DNA of 64,000 nucleotides from a virus: positions 40,086-104,085 of IMG/VR virus record IMGVR_UViG_3300032397_000006; one strand, given 5' to 3'. The notes beneath the pieces were generated by a model. That model saw only the letters and a program-made list of their open reading frames with translations. It was not told the origin of the DNA and searched no databases. Below, in pieces: positions 24,583-32,363 of the stretch (position 1 is its first letter; every line of letters starts with the position of its first letter). The translations under genes and the position numbers were made by a program.

Positions 24583-25992
24583 TTAACTCTCGACGCTGTG
24601 TCTGTGAGCGGCGTGCCTCTCGGCTGCCTGCCGGCTGCCGGTCTCTGCGATCACGCTGCCTGCGCGGCGCACTTGCCAGAGCCCGTCCGATCCACGCTGT
24701 ACCGTGTGCTGCCCGTGCGTCGCCACGACGGGCCCTGTAGCGCTCGCTGGATCGCGCACGGGCAAAGGGGGTGGCGTACCGCCAGCCTTGCCCGGAAGGG
24801 GCGGAGGCTTGGCGGCGTCGGCCTGTTTCGGCAACGGCGGAGGCACGCCCGCGGCACGCGTCGGAGGTGTCTCGCGCTTGCGCTGATCCACAGCCGCGAG
24901 CGCTGCCGCTTGCGCCGCAGCACGCTTTGCCTTCGCACCTCGAGGCTTCGCGCCCTTCGCGCCCTGCAACGAGGCCAACAGCTTCGCGTGCTGCGCGAGC
25001 TGCGCGCCTTGCTGCGCGAGCTGCGCCTGTAGCTTGCCCTCCCTGCGCGTCGATTTCGCATGCTCCGCGGTCAGTGCTGCGTGTCCATTCGCTTGCGCTG
25101 CTGCGTGCTCTCGCAATTGCGAGCGTGCCGCTTTCGCTGCTCTCTGATCGCCTGAGCGTTTCGCCTGCACGAGTGCACTGCGCGCGATCTTGTGCTCGCG
25201 CACGAGCGCTTGCGTCGAGGCCTGATGCTGCGCGTGCTGTTGCGCGAGCTGACCGTGCAACGCCTTAAGCTGAACCTGAGTCTGTTTATGGGCTGCGATC
25301 AAATGCTGTTGCGCGATCGCGTGCGCCTGCATTTGTTTCGCATTACGTTTCTTCGACTCTGCGAGCCGTCCCGACGCGGTGCGCTTATGTGCCTGCAGTT
25401 TTTTCGCGAACGCTTTCTGATGCGAAAGCAACGCGCCCGCAGAGATTCGCTTCTGCTGCTCGAGTCTCTTACTGTGTGCGCGAACCGTAAGCTTGAGCTT
25501 TTTCTTGAAGGCCTTCTGATGCGCGAGGAGCTTCTCTGTGTGCTGCTTTTTCTGCTGCTCAAGTTTCTGCTTAGGCGTGAGCTTTTTCGCCTTACTGCGC
25601 GCAGGCACGTGCAACGGCATGCGGGCAAGCTTGCTCCACTTACCGCCAGCTTTACGACCTACCCATTTCTTACCGTCGAAACGAAACTCGTGCCGCTGGC
25701 CGCGCGACTTGACGTGAAAGGTGCTCGCCTTTCCGGAGTGCTCGATCTTGTGCACCATGCCCGCGGCACCCGTCCGCATCGCAACGGCGGTACCTACGCC
25801 TAGTCGTCGAGGAGCGCCCTGCGGCGCTGCGTAGACGTAATTCCAACCACCCTTACCGTCTGCTTTACGCGTAAGGTATTTATGACCAGGCATTTCCTGC
25901 CCGGGCACAGCAGCTTTACGCAAGGGCTCCGCAAAAGACAGCACGTCGAAGTGCGTCACGTCTTGTGCAGTCAACGGAATTACCAGGAGCAT
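24583..25992 (-). CDS. Long coiled-coil, Pro-rich protein with one GHKY module
   Basis: 469 residues. A GHKYLTRKADGKGGWNYVY module lies near residues 36-54. It is followed by a short beta-rich domain (FHVKSRGQRHEFRFDGKKWV) and a Lys/Gln/His/Ala-rich coiled coil of about 230 residues. A Pro-rich segment (PPPLPKQ, PPPLPGK, PPPLPVR) and a final small domain (LWQVRRAGSVIAETGS...) close the chain. The module links it to the giant proteins left of 12.75 kb although 12 kb of other genes lie between. The length and regularity of the coil suggest a fibrous virion or scaffold element. Its start overlaps the upstream stop (TAATG). Confidence 0.75.
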   Translation of the reverse strand: MLLVIPLTAQDVTHFDVLSFAEPLRKAAVPGQEMPGHKYLTRKADGKGGWNYVYAAPQGAPRRLGVGTAVAMRTGAAGMVHKIEHSGKASTFHVKSRGQRHEFRFDGKKWVGRKAGGKWSKLARMPLHVPARSKAKKLTPKQKLEQQKKQHTEKLLAHQKAFKKKLKLTVRAHSKRLEQQKRISAGALLSHQKAFAKKLQAHKRTASGRLAESKKRNAKQMQAHAIAQQHLIAAHKQTQVQLKALHGQLAQQHAQHQASTQALVREHKIARSALVQAKRSGDQRAAKAARSQLREHAAAQANGHAALTAEHAKSTRREGKLQAQLAQQGAQLAQHAKLLASLQGAKGAKPRGAKAKRAAAQAAALAAVDQRKRETPPTRAAGVPPPLPKQADAAKPPPLPGKAGGTPPPLPVRDPASATGPVVATHGQHTVQRGSDGLWQVRRAGSVIAETGSRQAAERHAAHRHSVES

Positions 25993-26513
25993 TATCCGGC
26001 GTCTCGCTTGCGCGTTACCATGATCACCAGGCGCTTCTGTGCAGGCGCGTAGAACTGCTCTGCCTTGATCACCGTACGTAGCGCAGGCGCGCGCTTTACG
26101 TCAGTGCTCTGATTTTTCCGCCAGAACGCGAGAGCTCTGCGCGTGATTTCGCCGCGCACGTCAGGATCAGGCACCATCACGCGCAGCGATTCGATCAAAT
26201 GTCCTCGCCCGAGCGCGAGCCTTTGCTGACCTGCACGTGGCGCGTACTGCACGTTACTGCCTGCGACCAAGCGCTGCACTCGATCGCTCACGGTCGCGTC
26301 AAGGCCGAGCCCGCGCGTGATGTCCGCAACCGTGACAACGTGCCGCGGTTGCGGTGACGAGAAATCTTCGATCTCAGTCTCGAAAAGACGCGAAGGTCCG
26401 ATCTCCGACTGCATCTCACCGAGGCCCATTCCAGCGCGAGCTCGCATCTTGTGCGAGCTCAGAGCGCTACCGAAACCGGGCTCGCTTAGACTGCGTAGCG
26501 GCTCTTTAATCAC
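25992..26513 (-). CDS. Hypothetical, possibly structural protein
   Basis: 173 residues from GTG at 26513. It contains FSSPQPRHVVTVADITRGLG, an Arg-rich central region and a C-terminal VIKAEQFYAPAQKRLVIMVT. No family recognised. It lies between the small structural protein and the GHKY coiled-coil gene, within the head-region cluster, so a head or connector role is possible. The TAATG overlap with the next gene supports co-translation. Confidence 0.5.
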   Translation of the reverse strand: MIKEPLRSLSEPGFGSALSSHKMRARAGMGLGEMQSEIGPSRLFETEIEDFSSPQPRHVVTVADITRGLGLDATVSDRVQRLVAGSNVQYAPRAGQQRLALGRGHLIESLRVMVPDPDVRGEITRRALAFWRKNQSTDVKRAPALRTVIKAEQFYAPAQKRLVIMVTRKRDAG

Positions 26514-26585
26514 GCAACCTCCAGAAAGTGCCGCCCAGCCCCCACCCTACCGGGTAGCGTGCCACGCTGCTAAGCGCGGCGCCCT

Positions 26586-26621
26586 ATGCTGCGCGATTGG
26601 GGGACGCCGATCGCGCAGCAT
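26586..26621 (-). terminator. 12-bp perfect hairpin after the small structural protein gene
   Basis: ATGCTGCGCGAT at 26586-26597 and its exact complement ATCGCGCAGCAT at 26610-26621, with a 12-nt loop, lie 14 bp after the stop of the 26636-27037 gene. There is no U-run, so a 3'-end stabiliser, processing site or factor-dependent stop is as likely as an intrinsic terminator. The rest of 26514-26635 shows nothing else. Confidence 0.5.
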
Positions 26622-26635
26622 CACGCCAACAGCGC

Positions 26636-27037
26636 TTACTTCGATCCGTTCACGTCACGGAAGCCATACGCGATCACCTGCACCACTTCGGTGTTCGCTG
26701 CAACGGCGACGGCAAGCGTGACACGGCGTGGCTTTCCAGCTGCGTCGTTCGCGATGCTCAATCCCGTGGCTGCCGCGCCCGTGGCATCCACTTGCACCGC
26801 GGTACCCACGAACAGCTGCCGCTTGCGCGGAGTGCCTGCCGGGTTGACGATTTCGACGTAGCCGGGATCGAAGGGCAGATCCAGCGTACCTCCGACGCCG
26901 CCCGCACCCGTGATGGTCCCTGCGAAGATTTCGCAGGCGTGCTGCATGTAGCCCTGCGCGACCTTGTAATGATCGGTCGTCGGCACATCCGCTTTCGCGG
27001 TGGGAATGAGACTCTGCGCAAACGTAGTTCGTGGCAT
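26636..27037 (-). CDS. Small virion structural protein candidate
   Basis: 133 residues. After a short polar N-terminus there is a beta-rich body: FAGTITGAGGVGGTLDLPFD, PGYVEIVNPAG, KRQLFVGTAVQVDATG, RRVTLAVAVAANTEVVQVIA. Composition (Gly, Ala, Val, Thr) and size fit head decoration or capsid-stabilising proteins. It has its own promoter-like site upstream and a strong hairpin downstream, as expected for an abundantly made structural protein. It immediately follows the large terminase. Precise role unknown. Confidence 0.6.
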   Translation of the reverse strand: MPRTTFAQSLIPTAKADVPTTDHYKVAQGYMQHACEIFAGTITGAGGVGGTLDLPFDPGYVEIVNPAGTPRKRQLFVGTAVQVDATGAAATGLSIANDAAGKPRRVTLAVAVAANTEVVQVIAYGFRDVNGSK

Positions 27038-27100
27038 CTGATTTTTCTCCCCTTGGTTTCAGTGAGCCGCGCACTCAGCGCGAGATCCCCAACGCGGGAA

Positions 27101-27129
27101 AAGGTATCGCGATCCTGCATAGCGGTCAA
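27101..27129 (-). promoter_or_regulatory. Sigma70-like promoter candidate for the structural protein
   Basis: On the minus strand TTGACC (27124-27129), a 17-base spacer, and TACCTT (27101-27106). The -35 is good and the -10 weak. The site lies 64 bases before the gene at 27037. Confidence 0.35.
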
Positions 27130-27142
27130 CGCTGACAAATAG

Positions 27143-28726
27143 TCAGAATAATGGAGCGTCCTCAACAACCTCGCTATCGCCTAGCAGCACAGACTCCCAA
27201 TTTTCGCCCAACACCTCGTCATCATCGTCCGCGTCCGCATCATCGAACGCAAAACCGAACCCACCCAGACGGGACGCCTCGGTCGCGATCCACCACGCCA
27301 TAACGGTGTCATCATGCGATCCAACGCCCTGCAATTTACCGTCGATATAACCGAATTGTCGCGACTCCTGAATCCATATATCGGTCTGCACGATGCTGTA
27401 CTCGTCGCCCCTAGGGATCACGAGCTTACGATTCTCGAGCAGTAGCCGCTGACCAGGCACGCCTCGATCAAGCGGGTATTTGTTCGTCGCAAGCGTCACG
27501 AATTCCTTGATCGGTAAATCCGTTTCACGACGCAGCTCCGAACTGTAGAGCTGCTGCATAGCGTTCGACTCGATCAAAATCAGCGCCGGATCGTAAAGCT
27601 GCGCAGCGAGCTCGATCTCATGCAACTGCGCGCGGAACGGAAGCCCTTTGCTACGCCGAATATCGAGCACGTATTGATTACCCTTACGATCGCGCCCGAT
27701 CACGAAGATCACAAAGTAGTCGGCGCCTACGCTCGCACTGCGTGCGATATCCACGCCGAAATAAACAGTAAGGCCGTGCGCCTGAATCTCCGCCTTCGAC
27801 ATGCGCAAGCGCAAAGTATCGTCAAAGCACGGCGGAAACAGATGCTCAGGAAAGATCGAGACGTCATCAGAGATCGGTTCGCACATAATCTCGCGAGCAA
27901 AGGAAACGCTCCCGATTTCAGCACGCCTTGCTTTCAGCTGCGGGAGCGTCCAGCGATAAGGGAACAGCGCGCGCTCAGTACCATCAGAAGATCGAACGAT
28001 GCCTGGAAATTTCGCGAACACGTAAGAGCGATTCTTACGCAGGTACCCGTAAAGATCATTCGAGCTAAACGGCGTACCTACCACGACCAGCTGCCCGTCA
28101 GGCGGCACCATGTTAGTTATGGCGCTCTTAAAATATTCGATATTCTTTCGCCGTACCGTCTCGCTCCACATATCCTCGTCGTTAATCGGATCGTCGAGCA
28201 CGACGTACTTAGGATGCCGTCCGCGCATGGCTTTACCGTAGCCGGCCACTCGGATACGCGAGCCGTTGGTAAATCGAGCGTCGCTCCTATTCAGACGCAA
28301 ACGGGGATCACTGCGGTGAAAGCCGACGCGCTCAGGTACCATTTTCGCAACGAGCGGAATATCGACCATTCCTTTCAGGTTGTTGCGCCCGTAAAGAATA
28401 ATGTCTAGGAATTCCTGCGCCTGCTCGAGCGTGTTCGAAAAGACGTAGACCTCGCAGCCTGGCTCACGCCATGCACGCCAGATTGGATACGCGTACGAAA
28501 AGAACGCGGATTTTCCGTGGTCCCGAGCTGCGTTCAGTCCGATCCTGTTCTGCGCTGAAACGAGGTCGGACCACGCCACAATATGCGGGCCGATCTCGAG
28601 ATTAAGCACCTCTTTTGAAAACAGGGCTAAATCCGTACGCAGCAAAGCTTCGAATAACTGAGCTCGATCCTTCTCGTCCAGCGACTCGTACAGCTCTGTG
28701 AAATAAGCCTCATCCCGAGCACTCAC
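27143..28726 (-). CDS. terL: Terminase large subunit
   Basis: About 527 residues from GTG at 28726, overlapping the upstream TGA (GTGA); a TTG at 28735 is the alternative. The ATPase half has an atypical Walker A-like ARDHGKSA near residues 67-74, Walker B YVVLDDP near 175-180 and a coupling VVVGTPFSSNDL. The nuclease half has FGVDIARS (Asp near 326), LILIES (Glu near 386) and GSHDDTVMAW (Asp pair near 472), the acidic triad of RNase H-fold terminases. It packages DNA into the procapsid as the motor of the portal vertex. A candidate small subunit lies at 33094-33861. Confidence 0.95.
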   Translation of the reverse strand: MSARDEAYFTELYESLDEKDRAQLFEALLRTDLALFSKEVLNLEIGPHIVAWSDLVSAQNRIGLNAARDHGKSAFFSYAYPIWRAWREPGCEVYVFSNTLEQAQEFLDIILYGRNNLKGMVDIPLVAKMVPERVGFHRSDPRLRLNRSDARFTNGSRIRVAGYGKAMRGRHPKYVVLDDPINDEDMWSETVRRKNIEYFKSAITNMVPPDGQLVVVGTPFSSNDLYGYLRKNRSYVFAKFPGIVRSSDGTERALFPYRWTLPQLKARRAEIGSVSFAREIMCEPISDDVSIFPEHLFPPCFDDTLRLRMSKAEIQAHGLTVYFGVDIARSASVGADYFVIFVIGRDRKGNQYVLDIRRSKGLPFRAQLHEIELAAQLYDPALILIESNAMQQLYSSELRRETDLPIKEFVTLATNKYPLDRGVPGQRLLLENRKLVIPRGDEYSIVQTDIWIQESRQFGYIDGKLQGVGSHDDTVMAWWIATEASRLGGFGFAFDDADADDDDEVLGENWESVLLGDSEVVEDAPLF

Positions 28727-28959
28727 GGCGAGCAATCCCCTCTGCGAAATCTAACCGCGCAAATGTCAGAGCAAACTTCAAAGTGCCCAATCCACCCGGG
28801 TAGCGAGAACGCACGCCACGGCAATCGCAGCGGCACGTCGACCTCAAGGCAGATAGAAGCACCGCAGCAGTCGCAACGATACAAGATCAGCTTGCCTATT
28901 TCACGGTGCACCACACCGCGAACGTAACACGTAAGGGCTCCTCGCAAGTTCGAGGACAT
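28723..28959 (-). CDS. Small Cys-rich protein
   Basis: 78 residues. YRCDCCGASICLEVDV followed by VCSDICAVRF provides about six cysteines in a zinc-ribbon-like arrangement. GTGA overlap with the terminase start implies co-translation. No family recognised. It may assist packaging or be unrelated. Upstream (28960-29072) there is only a hairpin, CAGCGG/CCGCTG near 29000. Confidence 0.55.
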   Translation of the reverse strand: MSSNLRGALTCYVRGVVHREIGKLILYRCDCCGASICLEVDVPLRLPWRAFSLPGWIGHFEVCSDICAVRFRRGDCSP

Positions 28960-29072
28960 GCGAGGAGCGCGGACACGGCAGCAAGCAATAAAGCTTACCA
29001 GCGGCGGGACCGCTGATTTACCGCTATGTCTACGCTGGGCAGTCTAGCCCGGGACTACGCCAGTACAGAAAC

Positions 29073-29252
29073 TCATTTCCAGAACGCGACAGCCTGGCAG
29101 CTCGTGCAGAAGTAGGGACCTCGACCGTCCCGACTCTTAGGCGGGATCACCTTGCTCCGGCAGCACGGGGATATGTTCCGAGCGATCGCTATGCGTCTCT
29201 GCTTCTCAGCTGCCTGCGCGGCAACATCGTCTTGCTGCTCCACACTTTGCAT
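29073..29252 (-). CDS. 59-residue zinc-ribbon protein
   Basis: MQSVEQQDDVAAQAAEKQRR begins a helix, followed by ISPCCRSKVIPPKSRDGRGP and YFCTSCQAVAFWK, giving two Cys pairs of a zinc ribbon. An AAGG site lies 7 bases before the ATG, and the frame starts 30 bp after the preceding gene ends. Below usual length cut-offs but convincing. A DNA- or RNA-binding role is possible. Confidence 0.6.
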   Translation of the reverse strand: MQSVEQQDDVAAQAAEKQRRIAIARNISPCCRSKVIPPKSRDGRGPYFCTSCQAVAFWK

Positions 29253-29282
29253 GCGCCTTATTACCCTTATCGCTGCGTGCAG

Positions 29283-29489
29283 TCAAACAACACGATCTGC
29301 GCACGCGGGAGTGTCGACGCGCAGGCTCCAAACAATTTCGCTCGTCCAGTAGCAGCGCACCTCGAGCGACTCTGCATTGGCAGCAAACGATCGCAAGCAT
29401 GCTTTCGCCGCAGAAAGCGTCGCGAAAGGTGCCGCTGCTACGTAGCCGTCTACCTCGGCTATATAGCGATATTCGATCAGCTGGCCCAT
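29283..29489 (-). CDS. Hypothetical protein
   Basis: 68 residues: MGQLIEYRYIAEVDGYVAAA, a helix with SAAKACLRSF, then ESLEVRCYWTSEIVWSLRVD. A beta-alpha-beta-beta layout of a small compact domain. No motif recognised. The overlapping frame at 29206-29538 on the same strand looks like a shadow. Confidence 0.5.
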   Translation of the reverse strand: MGQLIEYRYIAEVDGYVAAAPFATLSAAKACLRSFAANAESLEVRCYWTSEIVWSLRVDTPACADRVV

Positions 29490-29519
29490 GGGGGATAAAC
29501 ATAGCAGGCCAACCGGGCT

Positions 29520-29708
29520 TTATCCAACGCAACGCCAACGGCGCGACACCCTATCGAACGAAACACGCCCTGATTTTTTCAGCCGGCGAAGCGCGAGATC
29601 GATTTCGTTGTCCGCAAATGGGCCCACCTCCAATCGAACACGACTTAGCGTCGTGCCCAATTTTCCAGCTTCCTTGATCACCCGTGCGACCCGTTCCTCG
29701 TCTAGCAT
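29520..29708 (-). CDS. Small winged-helix-like protein
   Basis: 62 residues: MLDEERVARVIKEAGKLGTT, SRVRLEVGPFADNEIDLALR and RLKKSGRVSFDRVSRRW. Three helices followed by a basic beta-hairpin are the pattern of a winged helix DNA-binding domain. GGAGTGATAA precedes the ATG. It could be a local repressor. The 94 bp between it and the MazG-like gene contain no other frame of interest. Confidence 0.5.
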   Translation of the reverse strand: MLDEERVARVIKEAGKLGTTLSRVRLEVGPFADNEIDLALRRLKKSGRVSFDRVSRRWRCVG

Positions 29709-29802
29709 TTATCACTCCGTAACGTAACTGCGCGCGGCACCGAGCACACACGGCCAAACGCGCGGTGTGTACCAGGCGCCGCGTACGGCGCGCAAGCATT
29801 CC

Positions 29803-30171
29803 TCAGCCTAGCCGCTTCCCGCCGTGCCGATACGATCGCGTCGCATTAAACGCGATCTTCTCAGCGAGCACAGGAGCAAGGATCAAACCTCGCGAAACGG
29901 CTGTGCTTGCTACGCGTAGCAGGACGTCCGCCAATTCAGAGCGCACCCCCTCAGGACCGCGATCAGACGACAACCGATCTGCAAATCCGAGCTCGCGATA
30001 CGCCTCGAGCGCTTCGCTACACTCGGAATGCAACAGCGCCACCTGATCTCCGAACGTAAGCGGCTGATCGTACCATCCGCGCGCACGAGCTTCCTCGTAG
30101 ACAAGGATCGCAAATCGATCGAACGCTTCTCCGAATTCAAGTGCCGCTGCTAGCGTGGCCTCCGAAATCAC
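29803..30171 (-). CDS. MazG-like nucleotide pyrophosphohydrolase
   Basis: 122 residues from GTG at 30171 (GTGA overlap). LLHSECSEALEAYRE gives the ExxE metal motif of the MazG/HisE all-alpha NTP-PPase superfamily, and SELADVLLRVASTAVSRG the second ExxD-type motif. The C-terminal NATRSYRHGGKRLG also matches family endings. Family enzymes hydrolyse non-canonical NTPs or ppGpp-related alarmones. In phages they are thought to rewire nucleotide pools or stringent signalling. It is coupled to the AT-hook gene. Confidence 0.8.
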   Translation of the reverse strand: MISEATLAAALEFGEAFDRFAILVYEEARARGWYDQPLTFGDQVALLHSECSEALEAYRELGFADRLSSDRGPEGVRSELADVLLRVASTAVSRGLILAPVLAEKIAFNATRSYRHGGKRLG

Positions 30172-30803
30172 GCAGACGGGCTGCCGTGGAAGTCGACGAA
30201 GCCCCCCTCAAATTTCAGACGAAGCCCACCACCTTCGATCAACTCGACAGCGGCACCTTCGGCACGCAGCCTGTGCCCGCCAAGGGCCATCATGAATCCG
30301 GGGACCGCGATCGACGTCGCAATCGACGCCTTCGCGGGCTTTTCGACACGCACCTTAGGTGCGGCAGCCTTAGCCGGGGACGCGGGAGACGCCTCGATTT
30401 TCGCGGGAGCCTCGGCTGTTCGCAACTTCGGCGGACGTCCGCGACGCTTCGGTGCGGCAGCCGCAAGCTCGGAATGATGCCCGTTGCCGTTGCTGTGCCC
30501 GTTGCCGTTAGAAGCTGCGGCAGCCTTCGGCGGACGTCCGCGACGCTTCGGCGCGACAGCCGCAGGCGCAGCGGACGCTGCAGACGCAGCCGCCTTCGGA
30601 GGCCTGCCCCGACGCTTCGGCGCCGCGGCCCCATCGTCCGAAACAGCGGGTAGCTTTTGCTGCGCCGCAAGGCCCAGCGCAAACATACGCACCTGCACTG
30701 CGGTCGGCGTGCGACCAAGAGTGCTTGCGATCTGCTCATAAGACTGTCCGGCCGCGAGCCCTTCGCGCACCGCAGCATCATCCGTTGAATTCCACTCAGC
30801 CAT
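30168..30803 (-). CDS. AT-hook DNA-binding protein with SANT/Myb-like N-terminus
   Basis: 211 residues. The N-terminal 45 residues (WNSTDDAAVREGLAAGQSYE, QIASTLGRTPTAVQVRM) form a SANT/Myb-like or HTH unit. Three AT-hooks follow, each with PKRRGRPPK, separated by Ala- or Asn/Gly/His-rich linkers, then a Pro/Ala/Lys linker and a compact C-terminal domain (MALGGHRLRAEGAAVELIEG). AT-hooks bind the minor groove of AT-rich DNA. HMGA-like AT-hook factors are well known in myxobacteria (CarD). It may bend host or phage DNA or regulate transcription. The GGACG/CGTCC hairpin near 30830 lies in its leader. Confidence 0.8.
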   Translation of the reverse strand: MAEWNSTDDAAVREGLAAGQSYEQIASTLGRTPTAVQVRMFALGLAAQQKLPAVSDDGAAAPKRRGRPPKAAASAASAAPAAVAPKRRGRPPKAAAASNGNGHSNGNGHHSELAAAAPKRRGRPPKLRTAEAPAKIEASPASPAKAAAPKVRVEKPAKASIATSIAVPGFMMALGGHRLRAEGAAVELIEGGGLRLKFEGGFVDFHGSPSA

Positions 30804-30950
30804 TTTTTCGTCCCCTTATCCGCAACTCAGGGACGATCCCCCGTCCGGAAGGTTGCGCTAGCGCGAAGCTCGATAATTCAGCGCGCCGTGTATTCCTATC
30901 ACGTTAACTGCGGCCCTAATGAAAATCAAGCTACGCGTGTCTTTTGCGCG

Positions 30951-31328
30951 CTAGTGCAACTGCGAATTCGTAGGTAGCGCAAACAAAGCCTCCCGCAGCC
31001 CAGGGGGGAGATCTGAAAGTAACGCGGGCTGTGAGTCGAGCATGCGAACGACCTCCGCCAACGTATCGGCCTCGTCGACATCCGCGCAGTTTTCGACCAG
31101 TCGCGCAAACGCTACCGCTCTAACAAGGCCAACGACGACAGCCAGATAAGGCGCACGCGCTCCAATTGCCACGTGCACGTGTCCGTGCGCGCACACCGAA
31201 AGATCAACAGTGAGGGTCTCAAGTTCCACACTCACGTAAATCGGCACTCTCGACATGCAGGGCGCAAGCTGCTGCAGCAACGCAGGCACACCCAGCGAAT
31301 CCCAGAAAATAGATCTGCCCTTACTCAC
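30951..31328 (-). CDS. Hypothetical protein
   Basis: 125 residues from GTG at 31328, overlapping the end of the methyltransferase gene. RVPIYVSVELETLTVDLSVC then AHGHVHVAIGARAPYLAVVV gives a beta-rich centre; the C-terminal third is helical with LSDLPPGLREALFAL. No family recognised. The 147 bp after its end (30804-30950) contain only the presumed promoter and leader of the AT-hook gene. Confidence 0.5.
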   Translation of the reverse strand: MSKGRSIFWDSLGVPALLQQLAPCMSRVPIYVSVELETLTVDLSVCAHGHVHVAIGARAPYLAVVVGLVRAVAFARLVENCADVDEADTLAEVVRMLDSQPALLSDLPPGLREALFALPTNSQLH

Positions 31329-32082
31329 GCAGGCACCCGGAGCGCGGCTTGGTCACGAATGGTGTTTTCGAGGCGCGAGGCAACACGCTGTGCGGACGCG
31401 CGTGGTCAATCGTCAATTGCGCAAGTGCTGCCACCTCAGGATCAATCTCGTAACCAAGGCCTGCACGTCCGAGCTCTGCCGCAGCTAATAACGTCGAACC
31501 GCCTCCCGCAAAGGGATCAAGGATCAGTTCCCCGGGTTGCGTGAAGTCAGCGATCAGCTGGCGCATCAGAGACGCGGGCTTCTGCGTGGAGTGCCGCCGA
31601 TAGCGACGCTCGGCCGCGTCTCGGTAGACGCCAGCCATGCCGCGGCAGTTCCAGATACTGCGCTCTTGCCCTGCCCATACGGCGACGATCGCCTCTGCTG
31701 CTGCCGCGGGCCCGTCCCCTGAAAATTTAGGCGCTACGTTCGGCTTTACCCAAACCATCGTAGTTCGGCGCCGAGCTCCCGCAGCCAGTAGCAACTTTTG
31801 CCAGGCGGCAACTCCCTCGAGAGCGCTAAACACGAGGATCCACCCACGGCTCAGTCGCACAAACTCATGCGCGCACGCAAACCGCTCAGCCTCCGTAATT
31901 GCCGCAAACGGCATAGCCGGCTTAACGATTACGCCTCCATTGTAAGATCGCCTGTTCCCCGGAGCGTGCACGAACTCCTCGTAAGGCGGATCAGTGATCA
32001 CGTGATTCACGCTCTTGTCCGCAAGCTGCGTGAGCCCGCGGGCAGGATCGAAACACGACAGCGGGTGCACGATGCTATTCAC
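31321..32082 (-). CDS. Beta-class site-specific DNA methyltransferase (N6A or N4C)
   Basis: 253 residues from GTG at 32082, which overlaps the upstream TGA (GTGA). Catalytic DPPY at residues 31-34 (VITDPPYEEF) comes before the AdoMet-binding ILDPFAGGGSTLLAAAELGR near residues 188-207, the order of beta-class amino-methyltransferases. LVFSALEG and the TQKPASLMRQLI motif also fit. No restriction partner is seen, so it probably protects phage DNA. This is a second, different methyltransferase besides the MT-A70 enzyme at 22 kb. Sequence specificity is unknown. Confidence 0.9.
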   Translation of the reverse strand: MNSIVHPLSCFDPARGLTQLADKSVNHVITDPPYEEFVHAPGNRRSYNGGVIVKPAMPFAAITEAERFACAHEFVRLSRGWILVFSALEGVAAWQKLLLAAGARRRTTMVWVKPNVAPKFSGDGPAAAAEAIVAVWAGQERSIWNCRGMAGVYRDAAERRYRRHSTQKPASLMRQLIADFTQPGELILDPFAGGGSTLLAAAELGRAGLGYEIDPEVAALAQLTIDHARPHSVLPRASKTPFVTKPRSGCLRE

Positions 32083-32363
32083 AACCCGAGCACCTGATAC
32101 TGCCACTCCTCGACCGCGCAGACCTCAGCCTCTGAAACTTGATCCGGGTAGCGAAACGCTTTCAGCTCCACCACATCCATCTCAATGCCCTGATCTTGCG
32201 GCTTGCTCACGACCGAAATCAAACCAGGCTCACGCGCGCACACGCGGGCAATCTGTTTGCCGTCCACCTCGACGATCACCGTGATCGATTTCGCTGCGTC
32301 TAAGCCAGCACCTTCAATCACGTAACGGCGTCGCTGAAAATACGCACGTGTCCACTCAGTCAT
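32079..32363 (-). CDS. Hypothetical beta-rich protein
   Basis: 94 residues: MTEWTRAYFQRRRYVIEGAG, VEVDGKQIARVCAREPG, ending VEEWQYQVLGL. Mostly beta strands with a Trp/Tyr-rich N-terminus. It overlaps both neighbours by four bases or fewer. Family unknown. Confidence 0.5.
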   Translation of the reverse strand: MTEWTRAYFQRRRYVIEGAGLDAAKSITVIVEVDGKQIARVCAREPGLISVVSKPQDQGIEMDVVELKAFRYPDQVSEAEVCAVEEWQYQVLGL

